DNA of 64,000 nt, taken from assembly GCF_009937955.1 (NCBI RefSeq), contig NZ_AP018439.1, forward strand, positions 4,340,001-4,404,000, read 5' to 3'. The stretch comes from Undibacterium sp. KW1. GTDB lineage: Bacteria; Pseudomonadota; Gammaproteobacteria; Burkholderiales; Burkholderiaceae_D. A program made the translations under genes and the position numbers. This document shows positions 8,777 through 17,187 of the stretch, piece after piece. The notes beneath the pieces were generated by a model. The model saw only the letters and a list, made by a program, of their open reading frames with translations, was not told the origin of the DNA and made no database searches. Position 1 is the first letter of the stretch, and each line of letters begins with the position of its first letter.

Positions 8777-9421
8777 TCACTTGCACTGCCCTGTCACTGC
8801 ATTATAGGCCAGCGCAGCGGCGGCGAAATAGCCTTTGTAAGTAACCTGACCTATGGTAATGCCTTCGGGATTGGGCTTGATGCAATCAGTGATTTGGGCC
8901 TTGCTGACTTCGCGCCCGAATTTACGTATGGGGCTGCGCTCTGTGGCTTCCAGCGGCTGGCCGGAGCGGCTTGCCAGTTTTTGCAGGTCGCTACGGCTAT
9001 CGGCATAAGCGCGGGCAATGGCGTCTTTATCTGTACGCAAGCCCGATGAGACCGTCGATTTTTCTTCTGTGAATACATCTTTGCCCGGGTCTTGCCATGA
9101 CGGCTCTGCTGTTGGTAGCGTGATGGCTTGCGCTGCTTGTTGCGCACTCGGGCTGGCCCGCTGGCGGGTTTCGCGTTCCGGCATTTTGGCGATATCGGTT
9201 TTTTTACTGACAGCTCCGGCATCTGCACTTGGGGTCTTGGTCATCGCCTTGGGCATGAATGACAAATCGAGAGTGATGTAGCGAGTTTCTGGCGTTGGTT
9301 TTTTGTGCCAGGGCCGCACAAGCTGGAACAATAACAAGGCGGTGATCAGGCAGGCAATGACGAAAGAGAGCACGGATTGCCAGACAGCCTGATTCGGCAG
9401 GATAAGCTTGCGTTCTTGCAT
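8777..9421 (-). CDS. Membrane-anchored hypothetical protein
   Basis: 214 residues starting at the ATG at 9421, preceded by GAGGCGAG. Residues about 15-35 (VLSFVIACLITALLLFQLV) form one transmembrane anchor. Then comes a long polar, Lys/Ala/Glu-rich segment and a compact C-terminal part with two Cys (ITDCIKPNP and TGQCK). The layout recalls TonB/TolA-like or periplasmic anchored proteins, but no family is recognised. It is convergent with the ATP-grasp gene and divergent from the YbaK gene. Confidence 0.6.
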   Translation of the reverse strand: MQERKLILPNQAVWQSVLSFVIACLITALLLFQLVRPWHKKPTPETRYITLDLSFMPKAMTKTPSADAGAVSKKTDIAKMPERETRQRASPSAQQAAQAITLPTAEPSWQDPGKDVFTEEKSTVSSGLRTDKDAIARAYADSRSDLQKLASRSGQPLEATERSPIRKFGREVSKAQITDCIKPNPEGITIGQVTYKGYFAAAALAYNAVTGQCK

Positions 9422-9582
9422 CAACTCGCCTCAACATGGAAACAGGGTATTGGACATTAGCTTTGACAAAACAGTTCCATTGAGCTTATTTTTCTTGCAT
9501 GCAGAAATCATATGACAATAGTAGCGCGTGCTATATTAGCCTTCCCCATATGTCCTGAGTCAAGTGCAACAAAGGTGCCACC

Positions 9583-10053
9583 ATGTTCGACCAATTAAAA
9601 ACCCTGCTGCAAAACCACAATGCCCGCTTCCGTGTTGTTGAGCACCCTGCCGAGGGCCAGTCTGAAAAAGTCGCTGCCATACGCGGTACAGAAGTTGGCC
9701 AGGGTGCCAAGGCCATGCTGTGTCAGAGCAAGGATGAGTCGGCGAAACTGATACTTGCCATCCTGCCGGGTGACCAGAAGATCGATTTCAAAAAACTGGC
9801 CGCCGTCATGCAGGTCAGGAAAACCAGCTTTGCTGCACCTGAGGCAGCGATGGAGAAAACCGGCTGCGTCATTGGTGCGATACCGCCTTTTGTGTTTTCT
9901 GATGACATCGCACTGGTGCTGGACCCTACTCTGGTCGCACGTTATGCCGAGATCGCTTTCAATGCGGGGCGGCTGGATACGTCCATCATCCTGAATACGG
10001 AAGATTACCTGCGCATAGCCAAACCGATGCTGCATGATATTTGTGCGGCTTGA
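9583..10053 (+). CDS. YbaK/EbsC family aminoacyl-tRNA deacylase
   Basis: 156 residues of the YbaK/ProX fold. These proteins hydrolyse mischarged aminoacyl-tRNAs such as Cys-tRNA(Pro) in the cytoplasm. Family marks are FRVVEHPAEGQSEKVAAIRG at the N-terminus, the conserved Lys in GQGAKAML, the KLAAVMQVRKTSFA segment and the TGCVIGAIPPF loop, close to the family's GxxPP substrate loop. The full-length size suits a free-standing deacylase rather than a fused editing domain. Which amino acid is edited cannot be told. A small membrane protein gene follows at once. Confidence 0.85.
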   Translation: MFDQLKTLLQNHNARFRVVEHPAEGQSEKVAAIRGTEVGQGAKAMLCQSKDESAKLILAILPGDQKIDFKKLAAVMQVRKTSFAAPEAAMEKTGCVIGAIPPFVFSDDIALVLDPTLVARYAEIAFNAGRLDTSIILNTEDYLRIAKPMLHDICAA

Positions 10054-10057
10054 TGCA

Positions 10058-10570
10058 ATGCAGCTCACCCGGCTTGCGCCTTTGTGGTCACTGATCAAGC
10101 GTCATCCTTACCTGATCTTGTTTTGGGTTGGCATTACCTGGCTTTGCAGTATTGAACACATGGGCATGTTGTCATGGGTGATCTTGCCCGTCGTCTCGGT
10201 ATATGCCTGCATCCGCTATGCCAGCCATTTGAAGAATGATGTTGCAAGAAAAAGGGCCGTACTACTGATGAGACTTTCCTTGGTGTCATTCACCATCGCA
10301 ATGCTGATTCAACATCATCATGATGCATCTGCGAAAGAATATCGCGATATGGTGGTATCAGCTCTCAAGGAATATGAAAAAACTCACGGGCAATTGCCAG
10401 CCAGCCTTGACGACATACCCACACTGGCGAGCGATGGGCCTCGCCCTCATTATTTAAAATACTATCGAGACAAATATGGCGCATTGCTTTACTACTCTTC
10501 CACCTTCTCACATTTGAATAGAATGAAGTACGATTTCAGCAATCAGACATGGAAAAGCGTTTCTGATTAA
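10058..10570 (+). CDS. Membrane protein, unknown function
   Basis: About 170 residues from the ATG at 10058; an alternative ATG at 10034 would overlap the YbaK gene by 20 nt, and neither has a clear ribosome-binding site. There are three hydrophobic segments (YLILFWVGITWLCSI, WVILPVVSVYACI and LMRLSLVSFTIAMLI). A soluble C-terminal domain follows with YRDMVVSALKEYEKTHGQLP, a pattern seen in the helical start of type II pseudopilin-like domains. The family is not recognised. It may be co-transcribed with the YbaK gene. Confidence 0.55.
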   Translation: MQLTRLAPLWSLIKRHPYLILFWVGITWLCSIEHMGMLSWVILPVVSVYACIRYASHLKNDVARKRAVLLMRLSLVSFTIAMLIQHHHDASAKEYRDMVVSALKEYEKTHGQLPASLDDIPTLASDGPRPHYLKYYRDKYGALLYYSSTFSHLNRMKYDFSNQTWKSVSD

Positions 10571-10633
10571 ATCTGGCTTATGGCCTTCAAGGCATTTACC
10601 CCGAATTCTCTCCACTATCTCCAAAGACCTCCC

Positions 10634-11302
10634 ATGCAACAAACCACCTGGACTGCTGTTGATGATTATTTTTGTGAACGCCTGATCCCTGGCGACCCTG
10701 TGCTGAATGCAGCGCTGCAAGATAGTGATGCGGGCGATTTGCCGCAGCATCATGTGGCGCCTAACCAGGGCAAGTTCTTGCACTTGCTGGCCAAACTGCA
10801 GGGTGCAAAAACGGTGCTGGAATTTGGTACCCTCGGTGGCTACAGCACGATATGGCTGGCACGTGCCCTGCCAGAAGATGGGCGGGTCGTGTCGCTGGAA
10901 TTCAACCCGCACAATGCGGCGATTGCGCAAAAGAATATTGAACGTGCCGGCCTCTCGCACAAGGTGGATATACGCGTGGGCAAGGCGCTCGACACGCTGC
11001 CCCAACTGGAGACAGAAGGCATACATCCGTTTGACCTGATCTTTATCGATGCCGACAAACCGAACAACCCGCATTATCTCGACTGGTCGATCAAGCTCTC
11101 GCGCCCCGGCACCCTCATCATCGGTGATAATGTGGTGCGCAATGGCGCGGTGGCTGATCCAGCCAGCACAGACGCCAATGTACAGGGCGTGCGCAGTTTT
11201 TTTGACTTGATGGCAAACAACCCGCGCCTGTCTGCGACGGCCTTGCAGACGGTAGGCAGCAAAGGCTATGATGGCTTCTCGATGGCGCTGGTGATTGCTT
11301 AG
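10634..11302 (+). CDS. Class I SAM-dependent O-methyltransferase
   Basis: 222 residues from the ATG at 10634, matching the usual length of the catechol/caffeoyl-CoA O-methyltransferase family. Motif I is VLEFGTLGGYSTIWLA (SAM binding). It is followed by VVSLEFNPHNAAIAQKNI with the acidic residue that binds the ribose, and by FDLIFIDADKPNNPHYLDW with the metal-binding Asp residues. The product is probably a cytoplasmic, divalent-metal-dependent methyltransferase of a diol substrate. The acceptor is unknown. A GTAGGGTGCG repeat follows 7 bp after the stop. Confidence 0.9.
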   Translation: MQQTTWTAVDDYFCERLIPGDPVLNAALQDSDAGDLPQHHVAPNQGKFLHLLAKLQGAKTVLEFGTLGGYSTIWLARALPEDGRVVSLEFNPHNAAIAQKNIERAGLSHKVDIRVGKALDTLPQLETEGIHPFDLIFIDADKPNNPHYLDWSIKLSRPGTLIIGDNVVRNGAVADPASTDANVQGVRSFFDLMANNPRLSATALQTVGSKGYDGFSMALVIA

Positions 11303-11309
11303 ATGTTCG

Positions 11310-11380
11310 GTAGGGTGCGTCTTGACGCACCGTTTTGGCAATCTAAGTAAAGATAAAAGCGGTGCGCACGGCACCCCTAC
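11310..11380. repeat. GTAGGGTGCG-family repeat, terminator-like
   Basis: GGTGCGT-CTTG-ACGCACC forms a 7-bp stem followed by GTTTT, just after the methyltransferase stop. A second, degenerate inverse copy (GGTGCGCACGGCACCCCTAC) closes the element. The first hairpin could act as an intrinsic terminator. Confidence 0.7.
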
Positions 11381-11404
11381 AGTACGCTATCAACATCATC
11401 CTCC

Positions 11405-12499
11405 ATGAAACGCATCGTCACAATGTCACTCCCGCTCATCCTCATCTTTGCCGCTTATATGGGCTTGAAGCCCGTGCCCATCACACCTGTCGCCTGGCAG
11501 GCTCCTGTCAGCCAGGGTTACACTGGCTTGCATGCAGCCAATACCAGACTACAAGATTTGCACACAATAGGCCTGCAAGGCGAAGTGGGGCCGGAACATG
11601 TCGTCATCGGCCCCGATGGCAAACTCTATACCGGTGTTGAAAGCGGCAAGATTTTGCGCATGCAGCCAGATGGCAGTGCGCAGGAAGTATTGTGCACTAC
11701 CGGCGGCAGGCCGCTGGGCATGGCCTTTGATGCAGACGGCCAGCTCATCGTGGCGGATGCCTTCAAGGGCCTATTGTCCATCACTGCCAACGGCAATATC
11801 AGCGTCTTGCTGGGGATTGCCGAAGGCGGGCCATTACATTTCCCGGATGCTGTGGTCGTTGCCAGGACAGGCAAGATTTATCTGACAGATTCATCGACCC
11901 GCTTCACACCCAGGCAATGGGGCAGCACCAACGAAGCCGCCATGCTGGATATTTTTGAACAGTCATCGACCGGCCGGGTGCTGGAATATGATCCGGTCAA
12001 AAAGTCTGCGCGCGTCATCGCCCAGGGCCTGAGCTTTGCCAATGGCATAGCCCTCGGCGGTGATGAAAGCAGCCTGCTCGTTGCCGAGAGCGGCAGGTTC
12101 AGGGTATGGAAGATCGCGACAGCAGCCCAACAACTGGACTTGGCCAAACCCTCGCCACAAGCAACTATCCTGTTCGATAACCTGCCCGGCTACCCGGACA
12201 ATCTCACGCGCGGCAAAGACGACAAGTTATGGCTGGGCTTAGCCGGGCAACGCAACTTCCTCGACCAGACCGCACAACGCCCCTACCTGCGCAGCATGGC
12301 CTTGCGCATCCCGCGCCTGTTCTGGAAAATGCCACCAGCTTATGGCCATGTCATCGCTTTTACCGAAGACGGCAAAGTCATCAACGACCTGCAAGACCCT
12401 AGTGGCAATTCACCGACCGTCACAGGTGTGACAGAAACCGCGAACCGGCTGTATATTCATAATGTCAGTGGGAAGGGTTTGGGGTGGATGGGGAAGTAA
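11405..12499 (+). CDS. SMP-30/strictosidine synthase-like beta-propeller protein
   Basis: 364 residues. An N-terminal hydrophobic stretch (MSLPLILIFAAYMGL) acts as a signal or anchor. A six-bladed propeller of the SMP-30/gluconolactonase/strictosidine synthase superfamily follows. Diagnostic pieces are GPEHVVIGPDGKLYTGVESG, RPLGMAFDADGQLIVADA, HFPDAVVVARTGKIYLTDSS and FDNLPGYPDNLTRGKDDKLW. Bacterial members hydrolyse lactones or esters with a bound metal in the periplasm. The propeller blades with DG/ADG turns are clear; the substrate cannot be read. It stands alone between a repeat and a convergent hypothetical gene. Confidence 0.82.
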   Translation: MKRIVTMSLPLILIFAAYMGLKPVPITPVAWQAPVSQGYTGLHAANTRLQDLHTIGLQGEVGPEHVVIGPDGKLYTGVESGKILRMQPDGSAQEVLCTTGGRPLGMAFDADGQLIVADAFKGLLSITANGNISVLLGIAEGGPLHFPDAVVVARTGKIYLTDSSTRFTPRQWGSTNEAAMLDIFEQSSTGRVLEYDPVKKSARVIAQGLSFANGIALGGDESSLLVAESGRFRVWKIATAAQQLDLAKPSPQATILFDNLPGYPDNLTRGKDDKLWLGLAGQRNFLDQTAQRPYLRSMALRIPRLFWKMPPAYGHVIAFTEDGKVINDLQDPSGNSPTVTGVTETANRLYIHNVSGKGLGWMGK

Positions 12500-12513
12500 A
12501 GCAAAATGGCAAC

Positions 12514-13062
12514 TTACAATACGCCTCTTCTCCCCCGTGCCATCCAGCCATCATCAACTGACGGTACAGGATAAAGGTATTGCTCAAATAATTCACGAAA
12601 GCCGCCAGCAAACAGTGCCGCGCTAGCGACCAAACTTGCATCATAGCCTGCCGCAAGATCCTGCCAAAATGCCTGTTGTTTGTGTTTGCTGCCTATAAAA
12701 TTCTCTATGTCATTATCTACACTCGCCCTGCCGGTCGTCAGGTGAACGACATGGCCACCGACATCAAGGGGGGCTATGGTGCTGCTGAACTGTATTCCAC
12801 TATTGCGATGGCGCCAGTTTTGCCGCATGCGAATTCGCCTGCCTTCATCCAGAATCAAAAAATCCGCCTGGGTACGGATAAGCGCATTGTCATTTTTCGT
12901 TTCATATTCAAATTTCTGGCTGTCCACAGTCAATGGAAGGCTATAACATCCACCGCTTTCGACAAATTCGAGACCGTATCGATCAGCAACATCCCACAAT
13001 AAACCGACATTGACAGGTATGTTCACAGGTATGAAAAAGTAAGTATCAAGCTTGTTTATCAT
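12514..13062 (-). CDS. Hypothetical protein
   Basis: 182 residues with no recognised family. It begins with a hydrophobic but not membrane-spanning stretch (YFFIPVNIPVNVGLLWDVAD), has a beta-rich middle (FLILDEGRRIRMRQNWRHRN) and ends basic. The stop lies 15 bp from the stop of the convergent SMP-30-like gene. There is no strong ribosome-binding site. Coding is supported by length and by codon use resembling the neighbours only. Confidence 0.5.
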   Translation of the reverse strand: MINKLDTYFFIPVNIPVNVGLLWDVADRYGLEFVESGGCYSLPLTVDSQKFEYETKNDNALIRTQADFLILDEGRRIRMRQNWRHRNSGIQFSSTIAPLDVGGHVVHLTTGRASVDNDIENFIGSKHKQQAFWQDLAAGYDASLVASAALFAGGFRELFEQYLYPVPSVDDGWMARGRRGVL

Positions 13063-13154
13063 GGCTCAGCATTTGCAGATACGATTAGCAGAGCATAATC
13101 GTAAAAATTGGACAGACTTCGTATTCTCGGTTTTATAATAATACGCCTCCGGCC

Positions 13155-13316
13155 ATGACCGATATTGATATATTTCTTTCTGGCTGGCCGCAAGCATTGC
13201 GTGGTTCTCATGCGTACGATTACGCATTTCTAATGGGAGCCGCCAGCTTTATGACCCCGGCTTTATGCGAAACTACTCCGTTTTACCAGCCCTTTTTATT
13301 TCTTCATGAAGAATAG
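13155..13316 (+). CDS. Possible short gene or gene fragment, 53 aa
   Basis: An ATG frame of 53 residues starting MTDIDIFLSGWPQALRG. It overlaps the 3' end of the opposite-strand gene at 13273 and lacks a clear ribosome-binding site. The composition looks protein-like, so it may be the 5' remnant of a gene whose remainder was lost. Support is weak. Confidence 0.25.
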   Translation: MTDIDIFLSGWPQALRGSHAYDYAFLMGAASFMTPALCETTPFYQPFLFLHEE

Positions 13317-13633
13317 AAAAAAATAACCTTGGCGGCACATCTTCAATATATGGATATTCATTCATCTGTATTTCTTCCCACGCAACATTATCGTCTGCTA
13401 AAAGCGTCTCAAGGTAATTTAAATATCCTTCTTTGAATGATTCTGAACAAGCCAAATAATATGGAAGTACATAATTCGTAACCAAGGTACGAATTCCATC
13501 TGTTTTAGTGATATCTAAACTGGCTACATCTTCCCAAGCTTCTTGTCCTAAACTTGCCTCGGGACCAAGAACTTCTAAGAACCTGTTCGAGATCTTATTG
13601 TAAACAAAAGGAATATTGCGTAAACTCGGTTAG

Positions 13634-13966
13634 ATGAGAAAAATCTACCCAAGCGACATAAGTCGAGAACAGTTTGCAAAGATAGAAGATATTCTGCTGA
13701 GCGCACGCAAGAAAACCAAGCCGCGCCAAGTGGATTTATATGATGTTTTTTGCGCGGTATTGTACGTGTTAAAAAGTGGCTGCCAGTGGGACATGATACC
13801 GAGCGACTTTCCTCCTAAAAGTACGGTGTACACGTACTTTAAGCAATGGAAAGAGAAGCCGTTGGGAAGTGAGTTAAGCCTGCTGGAGCAGGCTTTAAAA
13901 AAATCAGGTTGGCGCGGCCCGTACCAAACATGGTCGGAACGTACACAGCACCTTTTTGATCGTTGA
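13634..13966 (+). CDS. IS5-family transposase, N-terminal frame (DUF4096)
   Basis: 110 residues starting MRKIYPSDISREQFAKI, the DUF4096 DNA-binding/dimerisation part of IS5-type transposases, with YDVFCAVLYVLKSGCQWDM and PKSTVYTYFKQWKE. The family-like sequence stops near residue 88 at a run of seven A residues (13897-13903). After the run, the homologous sequence continues in the +1 frame, and the last roughly 20 residues of this frame are out-of-frame read-through. One extra A in the run would fuse this frame to the catalytic frame. See the catalytic half at 13956. Confidence 0.88.
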   Translation: MRKIYPSDISREQFAKIEDILLSARKKTKPRQVDLYDVFCAVLYVLKSGCQWDMIPSDFPPKSTVYTYFKQWKEKPLGSELSLLEQALKKSGWRGPYQTWSERTQHLFDR

Positions 13967-14426
13967 CGCCCAGAGTGTCAAAAACACGGATACGGCAAAA
14001 CACAAAGGCTACGATGCAGGGAAGAAAATATCAGGAATCAAGCGCCATATTGCCGTTGACACAGAGGGGCTACCTCATGCCATTGCCGTGACAACAGCCG
14101 ACATCACGGATAGAAAGGGAGCACTGGAAGCGTTTGAGCAGCACAAGCATTCCTTGGGCAAGGTTGCCAGCGTGCTCGTCGATGGTGGTTATACGGGACG
14201 CCCTTTTGCTGAGGGTGTCCATCAAATTCTGGGGGCGTCCGTACAAGTTGCCAAGCGCAATGAACTCCACACCTTTAGTGTCATGCCTCAGCGGTGGGTG
14301 GTGGAACGCTCTTTTGCCTGGCTTGAGAAATGCTATCGCCTTTGGAAAAACTGTGAGCGACAATTGAATACCAGCTTGCAATTCGTTAATTTGGCATTTC
14401 TCACTTTGCTCTTGCGGCGGGGGTGA
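13956..14426 (+). CDS. IS5-family transposase, C-terminal catalytic frame
   Basis: 156 residues with the DDE catalytic core. The first Asp is in LIVDAQSVKNTD, the second in SVLVDGGYTGRPF, and the Glu in RWVVERSFAWLEKCYRLW (the Y-2-R-3-E-6-K type region of IS5). The same frame is open upstream to the A7 run at 13897, where it reads QVGAARTKHGRN as in intact relatives. Expression of a full transposase therefore needs ribosomal or transcriptional slippage at the A-run. Alternatively this copy is dead by a one-base deletion. Confidence 0.9.
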   Translation: MIVDAQSVKNTDTAKHKGYDAGKKISGIKRHIAVDTEGLPHAIAVTTADITDRKGALEAFEQHKHSLGKVASVLVDGGYTGRPFAEGVHQILGASVQVAKRNELHTFSVMPQRWVVERSFAWLEKCYRLWKNCERQLNTSLQFVNLAFLTLLLRRG

Positions 14427-14534
14427 TCAAAAAAGGTCTCGAACAGGTTCTAACAAAACCGCAATTGTTTCAAGCATTTGATTTTTTGGATTTTGATTTT
14501 TTGGTTTCTTATTTTTCATAATTGAATTCAGCCA

Positions 14535-14634
14535 GTAGGGTGCGTCTTGACGCACCACATGCCCAGGGCCATCTCCCATGGCGCAAGAGATCGAAGAAAT
14601 GGCAATAAGAGCGGTGCGTTACAACGCACCCTAC
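14535..14634. repeat. GTAGGGTGCG-family inverted repeat pair
   Basis: GTAGGGTGCGTCTTGACGCACC at the left and its inverse partner GGTGCGTTACAACGCACCCTAC at the right, about 55 bp apart. It lies between the IS-split gene and the prolyl oligopeptidase gene. Confidence 0.85.
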
Positions 14635-14679
14635 TGATTGAAATTTTGGTGAATACTACAATCACAAATTTCACCCAAA

Positions 14680-16806
14680 TTAATCCACCAGCCCCCACTG
14701 TCCCAGCATCCACGCCTGTTGAAAGGCGTGTTCGCGCAGGCTGTCGTAGCGGCCTGATGCGCCTGAGTGGCCTGCGTGCATATTGGTTTTGAATAGCAAC
14801 TGGCGCTGGTCAGTTTTGAGGGTACGCAGTCTGGCGACGTATTTGGCAGGTTCCCAATAGTGTACCTGGCTGTCGTTGAGACCAGCGAGCACCAGCATGG
14901 CGGGATAGGCTTGTTGCCGTAGATTGTCATATGGCGCGTAGCTGCGCAGGTAGTCGTACACGGCCTTATTATTGGGATTACCCCATTCCAGGTATTCACC
15001 CGTGGTCAGTGGCAGTTTGGGGTTCATCATGGTGTTGAGGCTGTCGACGAAAGGTACCTCAAGCACGGCGGCATGAAATAAATCCGGGCGTTCATTGAGG
15101 ACTGCGCCTATCAGCAAACCACCGGCGCTGGCGCCATGGATGATGAGCTTGCCAGGGCAGGTCCAGCCTTGTGCGATCAGATATTCAGAGGCCGCGATAA
15201 AGTCGCTGAAGCTGTTTTTCTTTTTCATGAGCATGCCGTCGGCCCGCCATTGCTCGCCAAGGTCATTGCCACCCCTGATGCCGGCTTCTACATAGATCAC
15301 GCCGCGATCCAGCAGATTGATACGGTCTACATCAAACTGGGCGTCTGAAGCTTCACCATAGGCACCATAGCCATACAGCAGCAATGGCGCACTGCCAACA
15401 AAGGCTATCCCTTTTTTATACACGGCCCATAAAGGGATTTGTGCCCCGTCCTGGGCAGTTGCCCACAGGCGCTTGCTTTCATAGTGTTGTGGATCATACT
15501 TGCCAAGTATTTCATAGCGCTTTAACACCTTGCGCTGGCCGCTGGTAACATCAACTTCATAGATCACGGGTGGTGTCAGTGGTGATTGATATGAAATGCG
15601 ATAAGAAGACGACTCGTAACCATCTCCATCCATGCCAGCGACAAAATAGACTGCCTCATCAAAGTCCAGCGTTTGCCAGCGCTGTTGGGCAAAGTGATAA
15701 ATCCGCATGCGTGTGGCCGCCTGCTTTTTTTCGGTAACGACCATAAAGTCACGATAGACATCCAGTCTCTCGGTCAAAACTTCAGGGTCATAATCAGCAA
15801 AATTTTTCCAGTACCGCGCTGATGGCTGGGTCACGCTGGCGGTGACGATGCGAAAATTGATTGCATCCAGATTGGTGGTGATATACAGCCTGCCTTCACG
15901 ATGGGCAACGCTGTAGCGCAGGCCTTTTTGCCTCGCCTGTATCATCTGCCATGGTGCTTGCGGCGTGGCAGCGGGCAGCATCCGTGTTTCATTGCTATCA
16001 TAAGATGAAGCGTCGAGGAAAATCAGTTTTTCATCACTGGCGGGATAAACGGCAAGATTGAACTCCTGCGCAGCTTCGCGATATTGCAAAACAGGCTTGC
16101 CGCCAAGGCGCTGGCGGTAGAGGCGATCCGGGCGCAGGGTCACGGCATCGCCACTGACATAGAACAGGGTTTGATTATCTGCCGCCCAGGCGAGTGAAGA
16201 CACCCGTTGCGCCCTGTCAGGCAGGAGCTGGCCGCTACTCAGGTCTTTGACAAACAGCTCAAACCTGAGATCACCAGAAAAATCCAGTGTATAGGCCAGC
16301 TTGCGGCCATCAGGGCTGATCTGGAATTCGCCGAGCGCCACATAGCGGTGCTGGCGCGCGAGCTGGTTAAGGTCAAGCAGGATTTCTTCTGTTGCCGCTT
16401 CATCCCATTTCGTGACGCCATCTACCACTTGCGCTGCGCGGCGGCAGAGCAAGGGATGCTGCTGTCCGGCCTCAATGCGTGAATAATAATAAAACTGCCC
16501 ATGGCGCTTTGGCAAATTCATATCGACTTCTTTGACCCTGGCCTTGCTGGCTTCAAACAGGCGCGTTGCCAGCGGCTGCAAAGGCTGCATCTGTTTTTTT
16601 GCATAGGCATTTTCTTGCTGCAGGTAAGCCATGACCCGCGAGTCTTGCTTGTTGCTAAGCCAGTGGTATTGATCGATATAGGCCTGACCGTGGTAGGTTT
16701 TTTTGTAGGCTTGTCTTTTGGCGATGGGCACACTGTCAGTGTCTTGTGCTGACAATGGCAAAGGATGGATAAGGAAAATCGCCAACAATAACAACAGACG
16801 CAGCAT
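14680..16806 (-). CDS. Secreted S9A prolyl oligopeptidase / oligopeptidase B-like protease
   Basis: 708 residues. A signal peptide (LLLLLAIFLIHPLPLSAQ) is followed by the S9A beta-propeller and an alpha/beta-hydrolase domain. The nucleophile Ser is in IIHGASAGGLLIGAVLNERP (about residue 559), the Asp in LAGLNDSQVHYWEPAKY (about 644) and the His in NMHAGHSGASGRY (about 680). The run VPFVDSLNTMMNPKLPLTTG is typical of oligopeptidase B (PtrB). The family cleaves short peptides after basic or Pro residues. The signal peptide points to action in the periplasm, whereas E. coli PtrB lacks one. Length matches the family. It stands alone. Confidence 0.9.
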   Translation of the reverse strand: MLRLLLLLAIFLIHPLPLSAQDTDSVPIAKRQAYKKTYHGQAYIDQYHWLSNKQDSRVMAYLQQENAYAKKQMQPLQPLATRLFEASKARVKEVDMNLPKRHGQFYYYSRIEAGQQHPLLCRRAAQVVDGVTKWDEAATEEILLDLNQLARQHRYVALGEFQISPDGRKLAYTLDFSGDLRFELFVKDLSSGQLLPDRAQRVSSLAWAADNQTLFYVSGDAVTLRPDRLYRQRLGGKPVLQYREAAQEFNLAVYPASDEKLIFLDASSYDSNETRMLPAATPQAPWQMIQARQKGLRYSVAHREGRLYITTNLDAINFRIVTASVTQPSARYWKNFADYDPEVLTERLDVYRDFMVVTEKKQAATRMRIYHFAQQRWQTLDFDEAVYFVAGMDGDGYESSSYRISYQSPLTPPVIYEVDVTSGQRKVLKRYEILGKYDPQHYESKRLWATAQDGAQIPLWAVYKKGIAFVGSAPLLLYGYGAYGEASDAQFDVDRINLLDRGVIYVEAGIRGGNDLGEQWRADGMLMKKKNSFSDFIAASEYLIAQGWTCPGKLIIHGASAGGLLIGAVLNERPDLFHAAVLEVPFVDSLNTMMNPKLPLTTGEYLEWGNPNNKAVYDYLRSYAPYDNLRQQAYPAMLVLAGLNDSQVHYWEPAKYVARLRTLKTDQRQLLFKTNMHAGHSGASGRYDSLREHAFQQAWMLGQWGLVD

Positions 16807-16897
16807 ATCAAAACCTGTTCAGATCAGTTTGTGTGAAGAGCATAAAAATACGCATTGGTTCAGCGAGAACGCAATGAAAGTATTTTCATTATGACAT

Positions 16898-17187
16898 TAG
16901 AACTCATTTCATCAATAGGGATGGGTGCGAACAAGGCGATTTGGCATGCATTGCAAGGCCTCATTAGCCAAGACTCTGCAGCTAAGGCTCGTGCCTTAGC
17001 AAAGGCGGGTGCATACTACGCGCAACAATGCGCCCAAATCGTCAGTTCACCAAGAGTTTGCCTCATAACACATACCAGACAGCATTGGAATTATTGAAAA
17101 TAGTGTCACTGTTGAGAACCATATACGCATTACCGATCCGTGTTTTGAGGCAATCGTATCTTATTCATATTGATGAAATGAGTTCTA
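16898..17187. mobile_element. MITE-like element, copy 1
   Basis: A 290-bp non-coding element with terminal inverted repeats TAGAACTCATTTCATC at the left and GATGAAATGAGTTCTA at the right, so both ends carry TA, as after Tc1/mariner-IS630-type insertion. Inside are a second inverted pair (GGCGATTTGG and CCCAAATCGTCAGTTC) and a CTAAGGCTCGTGCCTTAG hairpin. Copy 2 at 41641-41908 shares all these parts. There is no transposase, so it would need to be moved in trans. Confidence 0.82.

Larger units (their letters stand above)
13579..14450 (+). mobile_element. IS5-family (IS427-like) insertion sequence
   Basis: An 872-bp element bounded by near-perfect terminal inverted repeats: GAACCTGTTCGAGATCTT at the left, and at the right the inverse of GAACCTGTTCGAGACCTT. 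It is flanked by a 3-bp direct repeat TAA (13576-13578 and 14451-14453), the TNA-type duplication known for the IS427 subgroup. It carries one transposase reading frame divided in two by a one-base difference. It interrupts a small minus-strand gene. Confidence 0.93.
13273..14519 (-). pseudogene. Small gene split by an IS5-family insertion
   Basis: Two minus-strand pieces join into one frame when the IS (13579-14450) and one copy of its TAA target duplication are removed. The 5' piece (14519-14454) gives 22 residues from MKNKKPKNQNPKN. The 3' piece (13578-13273) gives 101 residues and the stop. The restored protein is 123 residues, with the centre reading LGQEAWEDVASLDITKTDG and an acidic C-terminal half. 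Base composition is A+T-rich compared with flanking genes. The family is not recognised; the size and acidic nature would suit an immunity or antitoxin-like role, but that is speculation. The insertion falls after codon 22, so the gene should be non-functional. Confidence 0.8.

Noticed and set aside
10508-11374. 288-codon minus-strand frame over the O-methyltransferase gene
   Set aside because: Shadow of the methyltransferase gene, which has clear SAM-binding motifs on the plus strand.
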